Origin: Oligoflexales bacterium
Lineage (GTDB): Bacteria; Bdellovibrionota_B; Oligoflexia; Oligoflexales; CACXFL01
Length of the DNA: 5,870 nt
Reading direction: 5' to 3'
Assembly (NCBI GenBank): GCA_028282865.1
Contig: JANQHA010000368.1
Span: 1-5,870 of the forward strand
The notes under the pieces were generated by a model. The model did not search any database. It had not been told where the DNA came from and saw nothing but the letters and a program-made list of their open reading frames with translations. A program made the position numbers and the translations under genes. This document shows, one piece after another, positions 1 to 5,870 of this stretch; the first letter of the stretch is position 1, and every line of letters begins with the position of its first letter.

Positions 1-33
1 AACTACCCACCAACCAAACAAGCAATAAAATTA

Positions 34-60
34 TTGGCTACCTAGAAGAATGCCTATAAG
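34..60 (+). promoter_or_regulatory. Weak candidate promoter upstream of the nucleoside transporter gene
   Basis: A TATAAG hexamer (55-60, five of six matches to the sigma-70 -10 box) lies 15 bases after TTGGCT (34-39, only the TTG matching the -35 box). It sits about 35 bases before the transporter start codon. The spacer is shorter than the preferred 16-18 bases and the -35 match is poor. The region upstream is outside the window, so transcription could equally enter from an earlier gene. This is inference from hexamer matching only. Confidence 0.2.
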
Positions 61-95
61 GTACACAATCACGATGAACCAGCAAAAGGACCCCT

Positions 96-1301
96 ATGCC
101 AAGACTCATTAGCTTTTTAGGGCTCTTAACGATGATTTTCATCGCCTGGTTAATGTCGGAAAATCGTAAAAAGCTCAATCTCAGAACAGTCTTCGCTGGA
201 GTGCTGTTACAATTTGTCTTCGCTTTGTTTATTCTAAAAACCGACATCGGCTTAGCTATCTTCGGACTAGCCCAGGGCTTCATTCAAACTCTCATTTCCC
301 TATCAGACCAAGGCGCTGAGTTTATATTTGGCTCGGCTTTTGAAGAAACGATCTTTGCCTTCAAAGTTCTGCCAACAATCATATTTATCTCCTCGCTATC
401 TGCAGTATTGTTTCATTTAGGAATCTTACAACGACTCATTCAATCGATTGCGTGGGTCATGTACAAAACTATGGGGCTTTCAGGGGTCGAAAGTTTAGCG
501 GCTGCCGCTAATATTTTCTGCGGCCAGACAGAGGCACCACTACTCATCCGACCATACCTAAAGTCGATGACTCGTTCTGAGATCTTTACGATGATGACCA
601 GCGGTATGGCAACCGTTGCTGGAGGGGTGCTCGCAGCTTATGTGGCAATGGGTATTTCTGCCGGGCATTTACTTGCCGCTTCCGTGATGTCGGCGCCAGC
701 TTCAATCGTCATCGCTAAAATCATGTTCCCAGAAACCGCGACCCCTGAGACAAAAGGATCTTCAAAAGTAGAACTTGACTTGGATGACAGCAATATCTTT
801 GATGCTGCCTGCCGGGGAGCATCAGAGGGTATGAAACTTTCACTTAATGTCGCTGCTATGCTAATCGCGTTTATTGCGCTAGTCGCTTTTGTCAATGTAT
901 GCCTTGGTTCGTTAAGCTCTCTTTGGGGAGGTGAGCTGACGTTGCAGCAAATTTTTTCATACATATTTTACCCTTTTGCTTACGTGATGGGTGTTCCTGC
1001 AGAAGATTGCTTTAAGATAGCCGGACTTCTAGGTGAGAAAACAGCTCTAAATGAGTTCTATGCTTATGTACATTTGGGAGAACTCGTGAAAGAGGGGGCA
1101 CTCCAGCAACGTTCAATCACTATTGTTACCTATGCGCTCTGTGGTTTCGCCAGCTTTTCATCTATTGCCATCCAAATTGGCGGAGTCGGTGCAATTGAAC
1201 CAAGCAGAAAGAAAACCTTTGCGGCATTAGCCTTTAAATCCATGATTGGCGGCACTCTGGCGGCTTTTATGACCGCCTGTATCGCTGGGGTGCTGAGCTA
1301 A
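96..1301 (+). CDS. Concentrative nucleoside transporter (CNT / NupC family), probably Na+-coupled
   Basis: This 401-residue inner-membrane protein should import nucleosides by symport. The length matches bacterial CNTs (about 400-420 residues), and hydrophobic segments run throughout. CNT landmarks appear in order: the HP1 motif AANIFCGQTEAPL with GQTE at residues 143-146, AGGV at 175-178, NEF at 319-321 with the ribose-contacting Glu at 320, and the TM8 region CGFASFSSIAI at 349-359. The GQTE form resembles Vibrio cholerae CNT and animal CNTs rather than the GQSE of E. coli NupC. Asn139 and Thr173 align with the Asn and Ser side chains that bind sodium in VcCNT, so Na+ coupling is inferred. 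The usual FAN-x-SS motif reads FASFSS here, putting Ser353 at the conserved ribose-contacting Asn. The start is supported by AAGGA at 86-90, five bases before the ATG. A TPR-like membrane protein gene follows 54 bases later on the same strand. Nucleoside specificity cannot be read from the sequence. Confidence 0.93.
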   Translation: MPRLISFLGLLTMIFIAWLMSENRKKLNLRTVFAGVLLQFVFALFILKTDIGLAIFGLAQGFIQTLISLSDQGAEFIFGSAFEETIFAFKVLPTIIFISSLSAVLFHLGILQRLIQSIAWVMYKTMGLSGVESLAAAANIFCGQTEAPLLIRPYLKSMTRSEIFTMMTSGMATVAGGVLAAYVAMGISAGHLLAASVMSAPASIVIAKIMFPETATPETKGSSKVELDLDDSNIFDAACRGASEGMKLSLNVAAMLIAFIALVAFVNVCLGSLSSLWGGELTLQQIFSYIFYPFAYVMGVPAEDCFKIAGLLGEKTALNEFYAYVHLGELVKEGALQQRSITIVTYALCGFASFSSIAIQIGGVGAIEPSRKKTFAALAFKSMIGGTLAAFMTACIAGVLS

Positions 1302-1355
1302 TTTTGCCTACCTGAAGCTACTAAGGCTAAACAAAAACAAGCCGATAGTAAGCCT

Positions 1356-2147
1356 ATGATACACGTAAATGCGATAAGAAAATTTGTCGATGATGGCGAG
1401 TTTGATCAGGCACATGATGCGATAGAGAATCTACTTGCACTAGGGCCTAACAACCTCGAAGCACTCAAACTCCAAGCTCAGATCTATGCAGCCAGAGGAG
1501 AGATAGATCTAGAACTACAGGTCTGGGGACGAGTTTTAGAAATAGATCGGGAGGACGCAGATGGAATCAACTTCCTCCTGCAACAGCAAATCGAAGACCG
1601 CGAGCATTTTTACTTTACTGACGAGCTACCTGGGGGTGCTAGACGCTATTTATGCTATCCCAGATCCTTCATTCATATATCGCTGTTAGGCCTCATTGGC
1701 TGTGTGTGTTTTTTTGCCTTACGAAGCCTGTCGGTACGCTACCCAGTATTATCTGAGCAAAACGTTTTACTCGCAAGCTTCGCTGCTCTAGTGCTGGCCC
1801 CTTGGCTTGGCATAATCTATGTCTGGATTCGGTCGTTAAAGTCAGTGGTTGTTCACAAGGAAGGAATCAACCTAGAAACCAGATTTGGTACCAAGCGCTA
1901 CCGATGGAAAGAGCAGAGTCAGGTAGCCTTAGTTCATAAGATTAACGATGACCACTCGAGCATTCACTTGGTACTCGTTCCTGCTGATGCCAATGCGAAG
2001 GCGCTAAAGCTAAATCTAACTCCCGGAGCTTGTTCCATAAAAGCCCGCAGCTACCTCATGAGAGATGTCGCCAACCGTTGCGTAGGCTTTCGACGGCTAG
2101 AAGAATCGGAGGTAGACCTGGCCAAGTATTCGGTAAAAACCTACTAA
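1356..2147 (+). CDS. TPR-like / two-transmembrane / PH-like domain protein of unknown function
   Basis: I do not recognise this 263-residue protein as a named family. Residues 2-67 read as two TPR-like helical hairpins: a GEFDQAHDAIENLLALGP stretch, then an LQAQIYAARGEIDLELQVWGRVLEID-type unit. Hydrophobic segments at about 105-125 and 137-158 look like two membrane helices with a short external loop. Residues 160-245 are predicted to be mostly beta and begin SVVVHKEGINLETRFGTKRYRWKE, the pattern of small bacterial PH-like (bPH) domains; this is a weak assignment by eye. The likely topology puts both soluble ends in the cytoplasm, which would suit a membrane-associated scaffold, but no catalytic residues are visible. 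The Shine-Dalgarno is poor (only AAG near 1350), yet no ATG, GTG or TTG exists in frame between the transporter's stop codon and this ATG, so this is the earliest start. The gap, orientation and absence of a terminator suggest cotranscription with the transporter. Confidence 0.8.
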   Translation: MIHVNAIRKFVDDGEFDQAHDAIENLLALGPNNLEALKLQAQIYAARGEIDLELQVWGRVLEIDREDADGINFLLQQQIEDREHFYFTDELPGGARRYLCYPRSFIHISLLGLIGCVCFFALRSLSVRYPVLSEQNVLLASFAALVLAPWLGIIYVWIRSLKSVVVHKEGINLETRFGTKRYRWKEQSQVALVHKINDDHSSIHLVLVPADANAKALKLNLTPGACSIKARSYLMRDVANRCVGFRRLEESEVDLAKYSVKTY

Positions 2148-2242
2148 AATCAATTAGCGCCCAACTTTCTACTCAAAATAACCAAACAATATCAATTATT
2201 TAAATCTAAACCATTGCCTTTTTACACTATTTTTCTACATTG

Positions 2243-2274
2243 CCCCTTGACTAGGGAAAGATCGGACATATTCT
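2243..2274 (+). promoter_or_regulatory. Candidate groESL promoter (sigma-70 with sigma-32-like features)
   Basis: TTGACT (2247-2252) and TATTCT (2269-2274) are separated by 16 bases, a good sigma-70 arrangement with five and four consensus matches. The -35 box is embedded in CCCCTTGAC, which resembles the heat-shock sigma-32 -35 element (CCCTTGAA). GGACATAT at 2264-2271 partly matches the sigma-32 -10 box CCCCATNT at a short spacing of 11 bases. The sequence just upstream (about 2160-2240) is strongly AT-rich and could act as an UP element. No CIRCE operator (TTAGCACTC-N9-GAGTGCTAA) is present, so HrcA repression of this operon is not supported here. The predicted transcript would start near 2281, giving a leader of about 110 bases. 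Confidence 0.45.
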
Positions 2275-2295
2275 ACTCGTCAATGCGTGAGCGTT

Positions 2296-2356
2296 CATGA
2301 TCTTCCTGTATAAGGATTCATGCAATATCAGTAAAAAACGGCTTTATAACAAAGCC
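2296..2356 (+). promoter_or_regulatory. groES 5' leader with two weak hairpins
   Basis: Two foldable segments lie between the candidate promoter and the ribosome binding site. The first pairs CATGA (2296-2300) with TCATG (2318-2322) and, inside it, TCCT (2304-2307) with AGGA (2313-2316). The second pairs GGCTTT (2340-2345) with AAAGCC (2351-2356) around the loop ATAAC. Neither is followed by a T-run, so they are not intrinsic terminators. CTTCCT at 2302-2307 is also complementary to AGGAAG at 2381-2386, overlapping the Shine-Dalgarno region, so an alternative fold could reduce ribosome access. Regulatory function is inference only. Confidence 0.25.
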
Positions 2357-2375
2357 CCAAACTCTATGTGAAGGA

Positions 2376-2383
2376 TAAGGAGG
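2376..2383 (+). promoter_or_regulatory. Very strong Shine-Dalgarno site of groES
   Basis: TAAGGAGG is a near-perfect match to the anti-Shine-Dalgarno of 16S rRNA and stands six bases before the groES ATG. It fixes that start codon and predicts high translation, as expected for an abundant chaperonin subunit. By comparison the groEL site, TGGAG around 2716-2720, is shorter and about 11 bases from its ATG. Confidence 0.85.
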
Positions 2384-2389
2384 AAGTTA

Positions 2390-2677
2390 ATGAAAATCAG
2401 ACCTTTGCAGGATCGTATTCTAATCAAACGTCTTGAAGGAGAAACCAAGACAGCGGGAGGAATCATCATTCCTGACAATGCAAAAGAGAAACCCCAGGAA
2501 GGCCAAGTCGTCGCAGTTGGCAATGGCAAGGTCCTTGAAGACGGCAAAATCAGCAAACCTGATGTTAAAGTCGGCGACAAAGTATTGTTCGGCAAGTACG
2601 CAGGCTCTGAAGTCAAGCTTGACGGTGATGAGCACCTAATCCTTAGAGAAGACGACCTACTAGGTGTTATAGAGTAA
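2390..2677 (+). CDS. groES: Co-chaperonin GroES (Cpn10, 10 kDa chaperonin)
   Basis: GroES forms the heptameric lid that caps the GroEL ring and encloses a folding client in the cytoplasm. This protein has 95 residues, against 97 in E. coli. The N-terminus [14 protein letters not shown] (3-16) is the Cpn10 signature start. The mobile loop at about 17-33 carries the hydrophobic tripeptide Ile-Ile-Ile at 25-27, which binds the GroEL apical domain. The core continues through [11 protein letters not shown] and [19 protein letters not shown] and ends in the usual [11 protein letters not shown]. The start follows a very strong ribosome binding site. groEL begins 54 bases downstream on the same strand, the canonical groESL operon order. 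Heat-shock control through the upstream promoter is likely but inferred. No unusual residues were noticed. Confidence 0.98.
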   Translation: MKIRPLQDRILIKRLEGETKTAGGIIIPDNAKEKPQEGQVVAVGNGKVLEDGKISKPDVKVGDKVLFGKYAGSEVKLDGDEHLILREDDLLGVIE

Positions 2678-2701
2678 GCCTTTATTAATTAATCCTATTA
2701 A

Positions 2702-4396
<1,695 letters not shown>

Positions 4397-4406
4397 TCAT
4401 TCTCCC

Positions 4407-4437
4407 GTCATTCCCAGCGCTTAGCGCGTTGGGAATC
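4407..4437. repeat. REP-like palindromic hairpin, copy 1
   Basis: TTCCCAGCGC (4411-4420) pairs with GCGTTGGGAA (4426-4435) in a 10-base-pair stem with one G-T wobble and the five-base loop TTAGC. The flanks GTCA on the left and TCCC on the right give the overall form GTCATTCCC...GGGAATCCC. This form resembles palindromic REP-type repeats seen in many proteobacterial genomes. No T-run follows, so it is a poor terminator by itself. A related hairpin lies at 4540-4572. It begins 11 bases after the groEL stop codon, where it could protect the 3' end of the messenger. Confidence 0.6.
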
Positions 4438-4495
4438 CCTAGCGCACCAGATTTCCGCACCAGTTGAGGAATTTGGCACTCCAAGAAAGTAAAAG

Positions 4496-4531
4496 AAAAC
4501 CCCAAGTGAAGCTACTTCGCTTGGGGTTTTT
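4496..4531. terminator. Strong bidirectional intrinsic terminator between groEL and the integrase gene
   Basis: CCCCAAGTGAAG (4500-4511) pairs with CTTCGCTTGGGG (4515-4526) across the three-base loop CTA. The 12-base-pair stem has one T-G wobble. On the + strand it is followed by five T residues (4527-4531). On the - strand the opposite flank reads TTTTCTTTT, so it can also stop transcripts coming from the integrase gene. The A-tract and T-tract can extend the stem by four pairs. It lies about 100 bases beyond the groEL stop and about 100 bases beyond the integrase stop, as expected between convergent genes. Confidence 0.88.
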
Positions 4532-4539
4532 GCCTTTTA

Positions 4540-4572
4540 GTCATGCCCAGCGACAACGTCGCGTCGGGCATC
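4540..4572. repeat. REP-like palindromic hairpin, copy 2
   Basis: ATGCCC (4543-4548) pairs with GGGCAT (4566-4571), and GCGAC (4550-4554) pairs with GTCGC (4558-4562) around the loop AAC. An unpaired A on the left faces GTC on the right. The left arm GTCATGCCCAGCG matches copy 1's GTCATTCCCAGCG at 12 of 13 bases. The single difference (T to G) is matched by a complementary change in the right arm (GGGAA to GGGCA). Compensatory change supports a shared element whose stem is maintained. It lies 57 bases beyond the integrase stop codon. Confidence 0.5.
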
Positions 4573-4628
4573 TGTCCCAAACTAATCCATACCTCCCGTA
4601 ATCACTCGAAAGGGCGTTACCTTGCCTG

Positions 4629-5870
4629 TCACTGCGTCCGACGGCTGTTGCCCCTCATAGCCTTACGTAGCTCCCTAGACCACTGTCTAGAGGTCGTATC
4701 CTCAATACCGTCAGTATGGACATACCGCATCGTAGTCGATATCTCCTTGTGACCAGCAATGAGCTGAACCTGAGGAAGTGGTAACGGCTTATCCATCCCG
4801 TGGCCATTTGCTAGGTTAGTTAAGCATGTATGACGCAAGCTATGGAAGTGAATTTGCCTTACTCCGGCTTTGACACAATACTTCGAGAAGTTCTTGACGG
4901 CCCAGGTCCGCACATTAAACAACAGCTCTTTGTCCGACTTGAGCCTAAGAAGACGCTTTTTGATAATATTACGCATATCCTCATTCATTTCGATGCGGCG
5001 GAAGGTCTTGCTCTTTGTGGTGTTTTTCATCCTACGCTCTTTCTTACTCCAAGAGCGCCTGACAACGATCAAATTGCTAGCAAAATTAACATCACAAACT
5101 CGCAACGCACCAATCTCACCTTTCCGTAACCCAGATCGAAGCGCAAAAAGAACCACGTCATAAAGCTCTTCAGCTTTGCCGGGGCGCATCTTAAACTTTT
5201 TATCAAAGTATTCAGGGTTACCCTTCTTAACAGAGCCTGGTTTTGCAACACTCTTATAAAACTCGCCACCGTTCTCCAGCCACTCAAGAAAAGCATCCTC
5301 CTCTTCGATCCTCCAGTAGTCATACGGTTGCTCTGCATACTCTGGCAGAACGTACTCTGCAAAGGGGTTGCTTGCAATCATATGCCTCTCAAATCCAAAC
5401 TTTGTAACCATACATGCCACTGTTAAGATTTCTCGCCGGTAGGAAGTAGAAAGAAACTCATCATCTTCGTAAAACTCTTCTTCAAGCCTATTGTTTCTGA
5501 CAGAGCTATAGGATCGAGTTTTTGGACGTGTCTTTTTCAATACTGTTGCTAATTTCTCAATACTTTTAATATCAAGATTTTGCAGTTGTTCGTTTCCGAA
5601 GATTGGAAAGATATGATTTTTGAGATGACCACGATAATTGATCAAACAAGATTCTGAAATTTCCCGAACATACTCGCCATGCCGCAACCATTCCTCAGCT
5701 AATGCACTAAAGGTCCCAGTGTATGAAGCTTCTTTTTTACTTACTAGATCGGGATACCAATAGTCTAGTGGCTCACGCCGCTTAATAGCACGAATGAGTG
5801 CATCACGATCTGTTTTCGCTTTGACTTTCTTCTCACGTCTGATATTTTTTTCACAATAAAACCTAACAAT
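4629..5870 (-). CDS. Tyrosine site-specific recombinase / phage-type integrase, 5' end outside window
   Basis: This enzyme would cut and rejoin DNA at attachment sites to integrate or excise a mobile element. The frame is open from 5870 to the stop at 4629, giving 413 visible residues with no start codon reached. A TTG near 5687 could be mistaken for the start, but the 61 residues before it continue the protein. Visible residues 1-50 (KKVKAKTDRDALIRAIKRREPLDYW region) look like the end of an arm-type DNA-binding domain of the Min27/DUF3596 kind. A SAM-like core-binding domain follows from FSALAEEWLR (about residues 53-62) to about 180. The catalytic domain has Arg249 in SGLRKGE, Lys286 in TTKSKTFRR, His343 and Arg346 in HSLRH, His374 in AGHKE, and the nucleophile Tyr383 in TMRYVH. 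The set is complete, so the enzyme is probably active. It converges on groEL across a shared terminator. An acidic insertion (about 128-140) interrupts the core-binding domain. Confidence 0.92.
   Translation of the reverse strand: MVRFYCEKNIRREKKVKAKTDRDALIRAIKRREPLDYWYPDLVSKKEASYTGTFSALAEEWLRHGEYVREISESCLINYRGHLKNHIFPIFGNEQLQNLDIKSIEKLATVLKKTRPKTRSYSSVRNNRLEEEFYEDDEFLSTSYRREILTVACMVTKFGFERHMIASNPFAEYVLPEYAEQPYDYWRIEEEDAFLEWLENGGEFYKSVAKPGSVKKGNPEYFDKKFKMRPGKAEELYDVVLFALRSGLRKGEIGALRVCDVNFASNLIVVRRSWSKKERRMKNTTKSKTFRRIEMNEDMRNIIKKRLLRLKSDKELLFNVRTWAVKNFSKYCVKAGVRQIHFHSLRHTCLTNLANGHGMDKPLPLPQVQLIAGHKEISTTMRYVHTDGIEDTTSRQWSRELRKAMRGNSRRTQ

Noticed and set aside
638..964. Open frame of 108 codons on the - strand inside the transporter gene
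   Set aside because: It lies entirely antisense to a well-supported CNT gene, has no recognisable domain or strong ribosome binding site, and reads as a shadow of the coding strand.
2151..2180. TTAGC at about 2154 in the groES upstream region as the start of a CIRCE operator
   Set aside because: It continues as GCCCAAC rather than ACTC, and no matching GAGTGCTAA arm follows within the required spacing.
2307..2314. TGTATAAG in the groES leader as a second promoter -10 box
   Set aside because: The extended TG lacks the required one-base gap and no acceptable -35 hexamer lies 16-18 bases upstream.
4543..4571. Second REP-like hairpin as the integrase terminator
   Set aside because: On the - strand it is followed by GACTAAAAGG rather than a T-run; the hairpin at 4500-4526 has T-tracts on both sides and is a much better terminator.
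4572..4628. Possible tRNA 3' fragment as an attachment site next to the integrase
   Set aside because: No T-arm, acceptor stem or CCA-like end could be assembled on either strand.
4830..5163. Overlapping + strand open frames of about 97-99 codons opposite the integrase
   Set aside because: They are antisense to the integrase catalytic domain, whose motifs all fall in the - strand frame. Their products show no familiar pattern.
4629..5687. Reading the integrase as a complete 352-residue protein starting at the TTG near 5687
   Set aside because: The frame stays open to the window edge, and the 61 extra residues carry typical integrase N-terminal sequence including FSALAEEWLR, so the real start lies beyond 5870.

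Overview
The window looks like bacterial chromosome of moderate G+C content, with a housekeeping block on the + strand and the end of a probable integrated element on the - strand. The chaperonin proteins (95-residue GroES; 554-residue GroEL with a Gly-Gly-Met tail) are of a proteobacterial type. Their wording suggests a deltaproteobacterial or Bdellovibrionota-like lineage, but that is an impression from reading, not a phylogenetic result.

Layout. Positions 96-1301 encode a concentrative nucleoside transporter (CNT/NupC family) of near-complete family length. Fifty-four bases on, in the same direction and reading frame, 1356-2147 encodes a small protein with TPR-like helices, two membrane segments and a C-terminal domain resembling bacterial PH-like domains; I do not recognise it as a named family. 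A 242-base gap (2148-2389) holds an AT-rich stretch, a candidate heat-shock/housekeeping promoter, a leader of about 110 bases with weak hairpins, and a very strong Shine-Dalgarno site. It leads into groES (2390-2677) and groEL (2732-4396), the standard two-gene chaperonin operon.

Downstream of groEL, 4397-4628 is a 232-base structured spacer. It holds a REP-like hairpin, a strong hairpin terminator that works on paper in both directions, and a second REP-like hairpin related to the first with a compensatory base-pair change. Converging on groEL from the right is a tyrosine site-specific recombinase, 4629 to beyond 5870. It carries the full catalytic set (R, K, H-x-x-R, H, Y), and its N-terminus runs off the window. 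Its position suggests that the right side of the window is the edge of an integrated island or prophage, with any attachment site most likely in or near the groEL-integrase spacer.

The two halves appear functionally independent: GroES and GroEL form the folding machine, the transporter takes up nucleosides, and the recombinase would move a neighbouring element whose cargo lies outside the window. I see no RNA gene, CRISPR array, insertion sequence or clearly new multi-gene system. The most interesting points are the paired covarying hairpins beside the integrase, the unclassified TPR/membrane/PH-like protein, and a substitution at a substrate-contact position of the nucleoside transporter.
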